Shown here piece by piece: positions 1-7,877 of a stretch of DNA of 23,011 bases. The first letter of the stretch is position 1. Each line of letters begins with the position of its first letter. Source of the DNA: Luminiphilus sp. (GTDB lineage Bacteria > Pseudomonadota > Gammaproteobacteria > Pseudomonadales > Halieaceae). The translations under genes were made by a program, and so were the position numbers. Under the pieces are notes generated by a model. It was not told the DNA's origin. It ran no database searches and worked only from the letters and a program-made list of their open reading frames with translations. The stretch spans positions 1 through 23,011 of the forward strand of contig JAOHHD010000025.1 in NCBI GenBank assembly GCA_028117185.1, read 5' to 3'.

Positions 1-1
1 T

Positions 2-133
2 TTGGCAAAGCCGCAGCCGCAACCAGGCCACATTGAGCCGTCTGGTATCAGCTTTGTGACCACTGCTGGGTTTAATGCTGCGGGCATTGTTGTGAGCTGC
101 ATGCTGGCGTTTTTTTATATGACTTGGTGGTGA
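2..133 (+). CDS. C-terminal end of a membrane protein, possibly a sodium:solute symporter (cut by window start)
   Basis: An open frame enters from the left edge and stops at TGA 131-133, leaving 43 residues. It begins with a polar, proline-rich stretch (KPQPQPG) and ends with one hydrophobic helix, from about GFNAAGIVV to FFYMTWW, immediately before the stop. A loop with K-P-x-P-x-P-G followed by a last transmembrane helix resembles the tails of SGLT-type sodium:solute symporters, but this is a weak recognition by eye. A sugar symporter here would make sense with glucokinase 1.6 kb downstream. It could equally be another polytopic transporter. Confidence 0.4.
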   Translation: MAKPQPQPGHIEPSGISFVTTAGFNAAGIVVSCMLAFFYMTWW

Positions 134-184
134 TGCGTTTTGTGGTTATCCGTTAAGGCAGTGTTGCAGAAGGAGACCCAAACA

Positions 185-1405
185 ATGAGATGCTTAATCT
201 CACTCGCTTTACTCATTGGCGTATTAGGTTGCTCCGATAGCAGTCAGTTACCATCAGGCGCTGTCGGCGTCATCGATACTGATACCGCGACTACCAACTA
301 TGAGTGGCCAATAGCCGCGCCGTCTGAGCTGGGCCTCTCAGCTGAACCGCTACTGAGTATTCATCAAGACGTGCTGGCGGGGCGCTATGGCTGGATAGAC
401 TCTTTGCTGATCATTCGTGATGGTCATATCGCCTTTGAACAATACTATGAGCATAACTATCACGCTATTTACGGCGAGGCAGCACAAACGTCGGGTCCAT
501 TAGTCGTAAATAATCCCAGCGGGCCTTACAATTATTTTAATGCGTTTTGGCATCCTTATTTTAAGGATACCCAGCTTCATTCCATGCAGTCAGTGACTAA
601 ATCCATTGTCTCCGCAGCGGTCGGTATAGCGATCAGTCGTGGCGATTTTCCTGATCTGGACACACCGGTACTGTCTTTTTTTGACATCGATAAGACCGAG
701 CATGTCGACGACCAGAAACGGGCCATGACACTGCGTCACCTGTTAACGATGTCTGAGGGTTTGCGTTGGGATGAGAATGTCCCTTATACGGATCCGAAAA
801 ATACGTTTACCGTCATGGCGCGATCTCTCGACTGGGTGCAATTTACCCTCGATCAGCCAATGGCGAGAGCGCCTGGCACACGCTTTAACTACAACAGTGG
901 CGCGAGCCTCGTTTTGGGTCAGATATTTTTACAAGCGACCGGCATCGATATTGAGGCCTATACCGCCCAGTATCTTTTTCAGCCGTTGGGTATTACGGAG
1001 TATGAATGGAAACGAACGCCTTTCGGCTTGGCGGATACGCAAGAGGGTTTGTTCTTATCGACGAGAGATCTCGCGAAAATTGCTTATTTGTATTTGCATA
1101 AAGGTCGTTGGAATCAGAAAACGATTATTGCGGAAAGCTGGATTAATGAATCGCTGCAGGCTGAATTTGAAATCAACGATGAGTTGCGCACAGGCTATGG
1201 TTTCAAATGGTGGTCGCAGTGGTATCAATATCAAGACAAAAGCTATGTCGCTTACCTTGGAAAGGGATTCGGAGGACAGCGCCCCATTATCTTGCCTGAC
1301 TTTGATATGGTGATTGTGCTGACAGGGTGGAATATCCTGCCAGACGGTCTGTTTTTACACGCTGAAGAGGCGATAGAGCGGGTTTTATTATCCGTTGTAG
1401 AGTGA
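185..1405 (+). CDS. Serine hydrolase lipoprotein, beta-lactamase/penicillin-binding-protein-like family
   Basis: Predicted 406-residue serine hydrolase of the class C beta-lactamase/EstB superfamily. ATG 185 is chosen because AAGGAG lies 9 bases upstream and the product then begins with a lipoprotein signal peptide with lipobox V-L-G-C16. An upstream start at 140 would bury that signal. The S-x-x-K motif is S136-V-T-K139, the Y-x-S motif is Y236-N-S238, and a glycine-rich GKGFGGQ near the C-terminus takes the place of the KTG box. These give the nucleophile, general base and oxyanion region. Family members hydrolyse esters, amides or D-amino-acid peptides, and the substrate cannot be read from sequence. 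It is probably anchored to a membrane facing the periplasm. It follows the membrane protein after about 50 bases and may be co-transcribed with it. Confidence 0.88.
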   Translation: MRCLISLALLIGVLGCSDSSQLPSGAVGVIDTDTATTNYEWPIAAPSELGLSAEPLLSIHQDVLAGRYGWIDSLLIIRDGHIAFEQYYEHNYHAIYGEAAQTSGPLVVNNPSGPYNYFNAFWHPYFKDTQLHSMQSVTKSIVSAAVGIAISRGDFPDLDTPVLSFFDIDKTEHVDDQKRAMTLRHLLTMSEGLRWDENVPYTDPKNTFTVMARSLDWVQFTLDQPMARAPGTRFNYNSGASLVLGQIFLQATGIDIEAYTAQYLFQPLGITEYEWKRTPFGLADTQEGLFLSTRDLAKIAYLYLHKGRWNQKTIIAESWINESLQAEFEINDELRTGYGFKWWSQWYQYQDKSYVAYLGKGFGGQRPIILPDFDMVIVLTGWNILPDGLFLHAEEAIERVLLSVVE

Positions 1406-1448
1406 ACATCAACAGGGTGACGGTTTGTTCCGCAGGGCCGATGAGCGA

Positions 1449-1739
1449 ATGCAATACACGGTAAATGAACTCAGTCTTTATGGCGATCTGTTACCGCGGG
1501 GAGCGGTCAGTGCTAAAGCGCGCGGGTATGTTCAGACAGGTGAGGGTTCTGCTATTCCGCGGGCGTTGGCAACGTCGGAAGACTTAGTGCCAATATACTT
1601 AGTGCCACCTCACTTAGTGCCACCTCACTTAGTGCCACCCCACTTAGTGCCACCCCACTTAGTGCCCCTATATTTAGCGCCAATATATGATGGCGAGCGC
1701 TTAACGGCACTCCGCCTGCCTATTCATTTCTCGCTATGA
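1449..1739 (+). CDS. Small repeat-containing ORF overlapping the glk start
   Basis: A 96-residue frame (TTG 1425 would add 8 residues) lies between the hydrolase and glk. I do not recognise it. Its second half is a run of five-residue repeats of the type H-L-V-P-P, encoded by the 15-bp DNA tandem repeat at 1583-1687. No signal peptide, helix or motif is apparent, and the ribosome site before ATG 1449 is poor. The case for it being real is the exact ATGA overlap: its TGA stop shares bases with the ATG of glk at 1736, as in translationally coupled genes. The case against is the simple-sequence composition and lack of any recognisable domain. It may instead be a noncoding spacer that happens to stay open because 15 is a multiple of three. 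Confidence 0.3.
   Translation: MQYTVNELSLYGDLLPRGAVSAKARGYVQTGEGSAIPRALATSEDLVPIYLVPPHLVPPHLVPPHLVPPHLVPLYLAPIYDGERLTALRLPIHFSL
1583..1687. repeat. 15-bp tandem repeat, seven units
   Basis: Seven consecutive 15-base units of consensus CTTAGTGCCACCTCA. Units 2 and 3 are identical to each other, units 4 and 5 are identical to each other, and units 1, 6 and 7 diverge, mainly in the last five bases (ATATA or TATA endings). The array ends 48 bases before the glk start and lies in frame within the small ORF. Confidence 0.9.
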
Positions 1740-2725
1740 CCACTCACCCATCGCAATCCGCGCGATCAGTCTGGCTATTGGCGGATATTGGCGGCACCCA
1801 CGCTCGGTTTGCTTACACGGAAGCAGACACTGCCAAACTGCAGCCCATTGCGACTTATGATGTGGCGCGTTTCTCATCTTTCGAAACCCTACTGGCGCAA
1901 TTGCTTATCGACTGGCGTGAAGGGTCTCAGGCTGACACTCACGTAACCAAAGTCTGTCTGGCAGTAGCTGCTAATCCTCATCAGCCAGAGATCCGCTTTA
2001 CGAATAACCCGTGGTGCTTCACTCGGTCACAAGTGGCAGCGCAAACGGGCTGTCGCGATATTCAGATTGTGAATGATTTTGCTGCGGTGGCGAGGTCATT
2101 GCCCGCACTCAGTGCGCTCGATCTTGAACAGATTGGCGATGGTTCATCGCAATTGGGTCAGTCGATGGTGACGATTGGGCCGGGTACCGGATGCGGTGTG
2201 GCGACTGTCGTCATCGATGACGCGGGTAAAGCCATGGTATTACCGGGAGAAGGGGGCCATGTGGATTTCGCACCCACCACTGATATTGAGATGAAAGTGT
2301 TGCGTCAATTGAAGGCGGCGTTTGGGCGCGTATCGGTTGAACGAATATTGTCTGGGCCTGGCATTATGAATTTGTATCGCGCTCTGGGTGAGATACACCA
2401 GTTGCCGAGCAAGTATGCGTCGCCAGAGGCGGTGGGAGACGCCGCGCGTGCGGGCGACCGTTTGGCGATGGAGAGTATGAGCCGCTTTTGTTCGATATTG
2501 GGCTCGGTGGCGGGTGATTTGGCGCTGACAGTAGGCGCTAGAGGGGGCGTTTTTATTGCAGGTGGTATTGCACCTGATTATCTTGATTTGCTCCACCAAA
2601 GTGACTTTCGAGCGCGTTTTTTAGCGAAGGGTCGGTTTACAGCGTTTAACCGCGACATTGCTACTTTTATCGTTAAACACCCACATCCGGGGCTGCTTGG
2701 TGCGGCATTACTGTGCAGCGAGTAA
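1736..2725 (+). CDS. glk: Glucokinase (ROK-independent, E. coli Glk family)
   Basis: ATP:glucose 6-phosphotransferase of 329 residues, close to the usual 320-330 of bacterial Glk; cytoplasmic. The phosphate-binding motif D-I-G-G-T-H-A-R is at residues 17-24. It is followed by NDFAAVARSLPAL (catalytic Asp region), GPGTGCGVA and GEGGHVDFAP (glucose-binding region). The C-terminal half has SGPGIMNLYRAL, GARGGVFIAGGI and a final HPGLLGAA, all typical. It commits free glucose to glycolysis, Entner-Doudoroff or pentose-phosphate metabolism, which suits species that import unphosphorylated glucose rather than using a PTS. The start overlaps the preceding small ORF by four bases (ATGA). No ROK signature is present. 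Confidence 0.95.
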   Translation: MTTHPSQSARSVWLLADIGGTHARFAYTEADTAKLQPIATYDVARFSSFETLLAQLLIDWREGSQADTHVTKVCLAVAANPHQPEIRFTNNPWCFTRSQVAAQTGCRDIQIVNDFAAVARSLPALSALDLEQIGDGSSQLGQSMVTIGPGTGCGVATVVIDDAGKAMVLPGEGGHVDFAPTTDIEMKVLRQLKAAFGRVSVERILSGPGIMNLYRALGEIHQLPSKYASPEAVGDAARAGDRLAMESMSRFCSILGSVAGDLALTVGARGGVFIAGGIAPDYLDLLHQSDFRARFLAKGRFTAFNRDIATFIVKHPHPGLLGAALLCSE

Positions 2726-2882
2726 AACGAATTCTACACAGGTCAGCCATCCTCCAAAGCGGAGAGCCTACTTCGATGAAATCGCCAAATAAACGGTTGA
2801 TCGCCTCTACGCTGTTTTTGCCGCTGTGGTATTCGATCGATATCCGTAAAGCTGACGCGCGACACATCTAAGGTGCGACTAA

Positions 2883-3875
2883 ATGGCACCTAATCCCTTA
2901 CCTGATTGGCAGCGCGCGCATGGCGCACCCTTATTCATTGCGCAGATCCGGCGATATCCTGAGGATTTTCAAGTCACGGAGGAGCTGGGGTGGGAATTCA
3001 GTGGTGATGGCGAACACGATTACCTTTTTATCGAGAAGACCGGCGCTAACTCTCAATGGGTGGCTAAGCAATTAGCGCAGTTCGCCAGTGTTCCGCTCAA
3101 GGATGTGGGCTTTGCGGGCCTCAAGGATCGACACGCAGTGACGCGACAGTGGTTTAGTGTTCCGCGATGGAATACCCCGGATTGGTCTTTGCTCGAAGTG
3201 GCGGGAGTCCGTATTGCCCGCTGTGAGCGACACCTCAGGAAACTCCGCCGCGGCGCACATCGATCTAACACCTTTGCCATCGTCTTACGTTGCTCAGAAC
3301 CGCTGGATCGCGACGCAATCACCCACCGCGTCGGCCGGCTGTCGGCACAAGGCGTACCTAACTATTACGGTGAGCAGCGTTTTGGCCGAAACGGCGGCAA
3401 CGTGCGACTCGCTGACGATTGGGCCAATGGCAAACGGTTGCCGAGAGAGAAGCGCAGCATGGCGATTTCGACGATGCGGTCCTATCATTTCAACGCGCTG
3501 CTTTCAGATCGTGTTGCGCAATCCACTTGGAATACACTCATGCTTGGCGATAAAGCGAATCTTGAGGGTTCCGGCAGTGTCTTTGATTTCTCCGATATTG
3601 ACGGGGTATTGCAGGCTCGCTGCGAGGCGATGGACATTCATCCTTCAGCGACCTTGATCGGAGACGGTTCAGAATGCGAGCCGCTGCAGTGGGCTGCGGC
3701 ACTCGCGAGAGCGCGAGTGCAACCCGGCAATCGCAGTTTGCGCTTGAGGGTGCAGGATCTCGCGATGCAAGTAGAAGAGGCAGCGCTGGGAAAACCGACA
3801 GTGACGTTGAACTTCTCCCTCACTCGCGGTGCCTATGCAACCGCAGTACTGCGTGAGTTATGTCTTTGGTCGTGA
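2883..3875 (+). CDS. truD: tRNA pseudouridine(13) synthase TruD
   Basis: 330-residue enzyme that isomerises uridine 13 of tRNA-Glu to pseudouridine. The family's catalytic segment G-L-K-D-R appears at residues 79-83, with Asp82 the nucleophile, inside GFAGLKDRHAVTRQWFSV. Two other TruD signatures are present: NYYGEQRFGRNGGN around residue 160 and a C-terminal NFSLTRGAYATAVLREL. The start is supported by AAGGTG seven bases upstream. In many gammaproteobacteria truD lies in the ispD-ispF-truD-surE-pcm cluster. Here none of those genes is adjacent, so it stands alone after glk with a 157-base gap. Confidence 0.96.
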   Translation: MAPNPLPDWQRAHGAPLFIAQIRRYPEDFQVTEELGWEFSGDGEHDYLFIEKTGANSQWVAKQLAQFASVPLKDVGFAGLKDRHAVTRQWFSVPRWNTPDWSLLEVAGVRIARCERHLRKLRRGAHRSNTFAIVLRCSEPLDRDAITHRVGRLSAQGVPNYYGEQRFGRNGGNVRLADDWANGKRLPREKRSMAISTMRSYHFNALLSDRVAQSTWNTLMLGDKANLEGSGSVFDFSDIDGVLQARCEAMDIHPSATLIGDGSECEPLQWAAALARARVQPGNRSLRLRVQDLAMQVEEAALGKPTVTLNFSLTRGAYATAVLRELCLWS

Positions 3876-4141
3876 GTGATAGGCGGTGTTAGGCCTCAGC
3901 AGTGGTGGCGAACGCGAGACGACAGTCAGGACAAAATCATCGCCAGTCAGAAGTCGGCGGTAGGTCGATTCATCAACTGACGCGCTCAGTTTCGCGGTCC
4001 CAATCATTTAAAGCATGCTCGCGCTCTGGCGACACTAACGGTTTTAAGACAGCGTGGCTGTCGATTACGCTGCTTTTGATTTGGGTCGCAGTAGATTGGG
4101 GTTATTGCTAGCGGGGTCGTGTCGAGCGTGCCTAAAGTGGT

Positions 4142-4834
4142 TCATAGCACGCGATTTTGACCAAAACAAAATGACACAATGCGACTCAGTGCGGATAAAT
4201 TTCTGCCGCTTTGCTCACGCAGGCCATTAAAAAAATCTTGCGCTGACCGCAATGCTCGCTGGCTGGTGATGCCTGAATCGATGATGTCATGGTTGCGCAA
4301 GAAGCCCTCTACATCCTGTGTGAGCAAGAAGGTGTCTACCCCTAAGGTGCGCAATGCGTAGGGCCCCGTATTACCACCGAGTCGACTGCCGTTTTTTTTG
4401 AGATAACGCCATAGACCCACCACATCGCGCGCGGGCCATTGGCTGATAAATTCACCGAAAGATCGATCTTCGCGACGCTCAGTGTCAGCAATCATCATCG
4501 CGTTTTCACGGATGGTTTTTATCTTGTTGAAGTTACGGATAATGGCGGGGTCTTGTGCCTTACGCTCCAGCATTTCGTCGGGCATCATCAGCAAACGCTC
4601 GACATCAAATTGCCAGAATACATTCTCGAAGTCGCCCCATTTTTTATCGACCACACGCCAGACAAAACCCGACTGGAAGATCTTTCTAGTGAATTCAGCG
4701 AGGTAGCGATCTGATCCCAGTTGTTCGAGATGCCGCTGACTAGCAACCTGCGGCAACAGTCCTTCAAGGGCGGCTTCACCACCCTTGCGAGTGCATGCGC
4801 GGTCATAGAGCGAGTCATAGTCGGGGTAGGTCAT
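4142..4834 (-). CDS. DNA-3-methyladenine glycosylase I-like protein (Tag-related, HhH-GPD fold)
   Basis: 230 residues resembling the Tag branch of the HhH-GPD superfamily, which removes alkylated bases (3-methyladenine) in base excision repair. Recognisable blocks are QSGFVWRVVDKKWGDFENVFWQFDVERLL (about 53-82), LERKAQDPAIIRNFNKIKTIRENA, and an aromatic-rich segment FGEFISQWP and VGLWRYLKKNG with GGNTGPYALRTLG. The Cys/His residues forming the structural zinc snap of E. coli Tag are not visible, which fits the distinct Tag-like group found in many proteobacteria. The enzymatic function is therefore inferred from family resemblance. It is the last of three - strand genes (RidA-like, DUF2891, this one), separated from the DUF2891 gene by 143 bases. 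Confidence 0.78.
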   Translation of the reverse strand: MTYPDYDSLYDRACTRKGGEAALEGLLPQVASQRHLEQLGSDRYLAEFTRKIFQSGFVWRVVDKKWGDFENVFWQFDVERLLMMPDEMLERKAQDPAIIRNFNKIKTIRENAMMIADTERREDRSFGEFISQWPARDVVGLWRYLKKNGSRLGGNTGPYALRTLGVDTFLLTQDVEGFLRNHDIIDSGITSQRALRSAQDFFNGLREQSGRNLSALSRIVSFCFGQNRVL

Positions 4835-4977
4835 CGTAATAGTGTACTGCCAAAAATCGGTGGTGGTGACCTATTCGTAGGCGAGCCGCTGCGAACTGTT
4901 TTCACCGTTTGCCATCGCCAATCGACGTTGCCATTTGCTGTTGTCATGGAGTGTGGTGTTACAACACTGCTGCGGCA

Positions 4978-6084
4978 TCACTCTGCGAGCCCTCTTTGCG
5001 TCACTAAATAGGTCGCGAAGCTCCCGAGCCAATGACCGCCTTCGTAGTAATCGGCGTTAACGCTGCCTAATCCGGCGAGTCGATGCAGCAGCGCGGTGTT
5101 TTGAATGACCGCAATTCTGCTGTCCGTTTCTGGCAGTCCGCTTGCAATGCCCTCGAGCATCCATGCTCGGCTTAAATTGAGCCCGTCTAAGTGGACGAGA
5201 TGTGGATCTGATCGGTCACTCACTACTGCAGGCCTCAGCCACTCAGCGTCATTGGGGATCGTCAAGAAATCATCCAGCCAGGTCGCGAAAGCGGCCGGCG
5301 CAAGCACTCTGCGCATTAAGTCCGCCTCGGCAAGACAAGGCGATAAAAAGTCGGCTCCCGATGGTTCATAACCGATTGGGCAATCGACATCGGTCTGATA
5401 GAGGATCTCGATCCGCTCTGTGAGGAACGCCTCCACCGCGACGTCGTTTGTCGATCTTGCCCAATCCAAGGTGAGACCCAGTGCAAAAGCGGTTTGAGAG
5501 TGTGTTCCGCTGCGGACAGGATACGTTAAATTTGGGAGCCAAGAAGTCAAGCGTGCGACCAATGCCGCTTCCAGTGGCCGTATATTGTCCCGCCATTGCT
5601 TGGCTTCAGGTGCAGTCGACGCGTCTAGTTCTGCGGCCAGCTGCAACAGCCAGGCAATGCCATAAGGCCGCTCAAAGGAGCGCCTGCCTTTCCCTTCTAT
5701 ATACGCACTCTCTGCTAATAAATTTTCTTTCGACAAACTGTGTGCCAACGCGGCATGTGCTTTGACTGCAAAATCGCGATGTGGATACAGTCGCGCCAAT
5801 CTCGCGAGTAACCAATGACCGTGAACGGAACTATGCCAGTCGTAGCAACCATAAAAGGCCGGTGTTAATTCGCGAGGTGGTCGAACGTCAGCATCGGATT
5901 GCAGCGTATGAGAGAGATGATTGGGGTACTCCTGATGCACGCAATCCAGTGCCAACTGCGCCAACTTTTCAATCACGATTAAGTCAGTCGATACGGGTGA
6001 AGCCTGCGATGGTGGGTGTGGAAGCACTGCCACGGCAACCAAGACAATGACCGCCCAGTAGCAATTCTTTAATTTTGATCCCAA
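4978..6084 (-). CDS. DUF2891 family protein, exported
   Basis: 368 residues with the TTG start at 6084. GAGGT lies seven bases before that codon, and the product then starts with a short basic segment, a hydrophobic core (YWAVIVLVAVAV) and a likely cleavage site around Q-A-S, i.e. a signal peptide. An ATG at 6138 would add 18 residues and displace the signal. The mature part matches DUF2891 by its conserved pieces: FYGCYDWHSSVHGHW, a segment on AHSLSKENLLAE and ERPYGIAWLLQLAAEL, SGTHSQTAFALGL, GYEPSGADFLSPCLAEADLM, and a C-terminal EGGHWLGSFATYLV. The family probably has an alpha/alpha-barrel fold with conserved His/Trp/Glu residues, but its activity is unknown. The export signal places this member in the periplasm. 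Confidence 0.85.
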   Translation of the reverse strand: MGSKLKNCYWAVIVLVAVAVLPHPPSQASPVSTDLIVIEKLAQLALDCVHQEYPNHLSHTLQSDADVRPPRELTPAFYGCYDWHSSVHGHWLLARLARLYPHRDFAVKAHAALAHSLSKENLLAESAYIEGKGRRSFERPYGIAWLLQLAAELDASTAPEAKQWRDNIRPLEAALVARLTSWLPNLTYPVRSGTHSQTAFALGLTLDWARSTNDVAVEAFLTERIEILYQTDVDCPIGYEPSGADFLSPCLAEADLMRRVLAPAAFATWLDDFLTIPNDAEWLRPAVVSDRSDPHLVHLDGLNLSRAWMLEGIASGLPETDSRIAVIQNTALLHRLAGLGSVNADYYEGGHWLGSFATYLVTQRGLAE

Positions 6085-6190
6085 TGTGATGACCTCGTAT
6101 TCAATAAGTGGTTTGAAGGGCTTGGCATCCCGCTGCATCCGGCCACACTATGAAGTCTAGGGCCGTGCCGGTAAATGGATAGGCTCTGGC

Positions 6191-6679
6191 TTACTGGCGT
6201 TGAACAGCAATACATTCCAATTCCAGTGCCGCGCCCAGCGCCAGTCCGTCCGCTCCCATCGCGCTTCTAGCCGGATAGGGCGGCGCAAAATAGCTCGTAT
6301 AAATCCCATTAAATTCAGCCCATTTTTCAATGTCATCAATCATCACCAGGCACTTCACAATATCCGTGAGATCTAACGCTAGGTGCGCGAGATACGTCTG
6401 CATTTGTTCAAATATGGCATGGGTCTCTGGCGCCAGCCCACCCGATACCAAGTTGCCATTAGCGTCGGTTCCCACTAAGCCGGAGAGGAAAATGAGGTGC
6501 CCTTTGGTCGATACCATGTCAGAAAAAGGAAAGTTGCTTTTCTCGGTCGCTGCTGAGCTGTAGAAACGACCAACATCGGTCTCAATCGCACGGATATCCC
6601 CTTGCGCCTTGTCTTCCGACGCCTGAGGCATTGTGACAGCCCAAAAGGTGCTGAGAAAAATGACGATAATGGGTCGCAA
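6191..6679 (-). CDS. RidA/YjgF/UK114-family protein with N-terminal signal peptide
   Basis: 162 residues. After a predicted signal peptide (hydrophobic IIVIFLSTFWAV, cut near P-Q-A20), the RidA fold is clear: LIFLSGLVG, LVSGGLAPETHAIFEQMQTYL, VVK-like IVKCLVMIDDIEKWAEFNGIYTSYF, then PPYPARSAMGADGLALGAALELECIAV. The substrate-carboxylate-binding arginine of RidA corresponds to R138, and E153 lies 15 residues further on, matching the R105/E120 spacing of E. coli RidA. Such residues would allow enamine/imine deaminase activity. An export signal is unusual, since classical RidA is cytoplasmic and protects PLP enzymes. A periplasmic member more likely acts on an imported substrate. The downstream DUF2891 gene follows after 106 bases on the same strand. 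Confidence 0.87.
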   Translation of the reverse strand: MRPIIVIFLSTFWAVTMPQASEDKAQGDIRAIETDVGRFYSSAATEKSNFPFSDMVSTKGHLIFLSGLVGTDANGNLVSGGLAPETHAIFEQMQTYLAHLALDLTDIVKCLVMIDDIEKWAEFNGIYTSYFAPPYPARSAMGADGLALGAALELECIAVQRQ

Positions 6680-6815
6680 GGCTCAATACTCCAAAGGAAG
6701 TGTTTCTCTAACGTATCACCTGCGTCGCCAAAATGCCGCTATCGGTTTTGCGCCGCGTGGTTTCAATATGGTGTTGCCGATTGCACGTGCCAGCACTCTA
6801 AAACCAATGTCTGCA

Positions 6816-7030
6816 TTAGCTGTCGATACTACCCATGCACATGTCCTTGATCTCGACATAGTTATCCAACCCATACTTAGCGCCCTCTTTATCTTGGCCA
6901 GACTCCTTTATGCCGCCAAAAGGCGTCATTTCATGAGATCTGATGCCCTCGTTGATTTCCACGGTGCCCTGCTGGAGTGCCTCGGTGACGCGCCAGACCC
7001 GACCCATATCTGCCCGTCACCTTTTAGCTT
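6816..7030 (-). pseudogene. C-terminal remnant of an NAD(P)-dependent aldehyde dehydrogenase
   Basis: The - strand frame ending at TAA 6816-6818 gives about 63 residues that match the extreme C-terminus of succinate-semialdehyde-type aldehyde dehydrogenases: GRVWRVTEALQQGTVEINEG, then TPFGGIKESGQDKEGAKYGL and EIKDMCMG. In intact enzymes the first block reads -RDxGRVWRVxEALEYGxVGxNEG. Here an in-frame TGA lies five codons before GRVWRV, and further upstream I see no catalytic Cys or Glu motif. More than 85% of a normal 480-residue enzyme, including the active site, is missing. The preserved piece shows little decay, so the deletion may be fairly recent. Confidence 0.75.
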
Positions 7031-7100
7031 GGTATGTGCCCATCGATGGCGGGTGCGGGTATCGCTCATGGCGCACGTAGAATGTTGCCAGCGTGCTCGC

Positions 7101-7131
7101 TTGCGTATGCCGAGCTCAGCCCTGCTATAGT
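7101..7131 (+). promoter_or_regulatory. Possible promoter for the acyltransferase gene
   Basis: An extended -10 element TGCTATAGT at 7123-7131 is preceded by TTGCGT at 7101-7106, giving a wide 19-base spacer. It is upstream of the acyltransferase start at 7280, leaving a leader of about 140 bases. Pattern match only. Confidence 0.3.
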
Positions 7132-7279
7132 ACCTATTAGCGGCAGTTCATCGCGGAGTGACAGAGCGCTGAATGACTGCGGCGTGGTTCGTGACATTTT
7201 CGGCAAGCGACGATTGTGCTGCGCGATCAGGCAAAGCGTGCGCAATGCAAGTGATGAAACCTATCGGAGCCTATGAAGC

Positions 7280-7861
7280 ATGCAGTGGCAGAAACTAGGC
7301 AGTCAGTTGCCACAGGGTTATAACCCATTTACCCGGGTGATTGGCCGATTGACGCTCAGGACCATGGGTTGGCGCATCAGCGGTGAGTTTCCCGATCGGC
7401 CCAAGTTTGTCGTTGCCTTGATGCCCCACAGCTCCAACATGGATTTTATTCTGACGATCGCGGTGCTGTGGTCGCTGGGCTTGAAGTCTAGTTTTATGAT
7501 GAAGCACACTCTGTTTTGGTTTCCTTTAGGGCCCATCCTCCGAGGCTTGGGTGGTATACCTGTTGACCGTCGCAGTGCCCAGGGACTGGTCGAGCAAATG
7601 AGTGCCGAATTTAGTCGGCGCTCTCGCTTAGTGCTGGGCGTGACGCCACAAGGCACGCGAGGTGCTTCAGGGCAGTTCAAACAGGGCTTTGCGAGGATTG
7701 CGGCGGCAGCCGGTGTTCCCGTGTTGCCGGCTATTTTGCATTACAAAGAGCGTACGGTGCAGCTGGCATCACTGATTGAAGAGTTCAATGACGTGCCCAA
7801 GCTTGTCGAGACAATAAAAACGCTGTCCTTGAGTGGGTCTGCGCGTCATTCCGGTGCATAG
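7280..7861 (+). CDS. Small PlsC-type 1-acylglycerol-3-phosphate acyltransferase family protein
   Basis: 193 residues of the PlsC/lysophospholipid acyltransferase superfamily, short but within the range of the compact members. The H-x4-D catalytic motif is H50-S-S-N-M-D55. The block PLGPILRGLGGIPVDRR follows (acceptor-binding region), and the third motif is P-Q-G-T-R rather than the usual P-E-G-T-R, a conservative but notable change at a substrate-phosphate-binding position. It also has GQFKQGFARIAAAAGVPVLPA, the fourth family block. No long hydrophobic anchor is seen, only a moderately hydrophobic segment FILTIAVLWSLGL. It probably acts at the cytoplasmic membrane on acyl-CoA or acyl-ACP. The tail (KTLSLSGSARHSGA) is not family-like and may reflect a frameshifted end. 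Confidence 0.82.
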   Translation: MQWQKLGSQLPQGYNPFTRVIGRLTLRTMGWRISGEFPDRPKFVVALMPHSSNMDFILTIAVLWSLGLKSSFMMKHTLFWFPLGPILRGLGGIPVDRRSAQGLVEQMSAEFSRRSRLVLGVTPQGTRGASGQFKQGFARIAAAAGVPVLPAILHYKERTVQLASLIEEFNDVPKLVETIKTLSLSGSARHSGA

Positions 7862-7877
7862 ATTCATCCCACGCTAG

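Larger units (their letters stand above)
6680..7279. other. 600-base stretch without an intact gene
   Basis: Between the RidA-like gene and the acyltransferase no complete coding region is supported. The only recognisable content is the aldehyde dehydrogenase remnant at 6816-7030 on the - strand and a possible promoter near 7123-7131. A 165-codon + strand frame covering 6633-7130 runs antisense through the remnant and looks like a chance reading frame. The divergent arrangement suggests an ancestral gene was eroded here. Confidence 0.6.

Noticed and set aside
2776..2871. 31-codon ORF (MKSPNKRLIASTLFLPLW...) between glk and truD with GGAG upstream
   Set aside because: It has a short hydrophobic stretch and a possible ribosome site, but no family resemblance; too short to support without comparison.
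3902..4111. 69-codon + strand ORF with a hydrophobic end between truD and the Tag-like gene
   Set aside because: No ribosome site, polar low-information first part and no recognisable domain; a 266-base intergenic region is the simpler reading.
6633..7130. 165-codon + strand ORF
   Set aside because: It is antisense to the RidA-like start and to the aldehyde dehydrogenase remnant and has no domain features.
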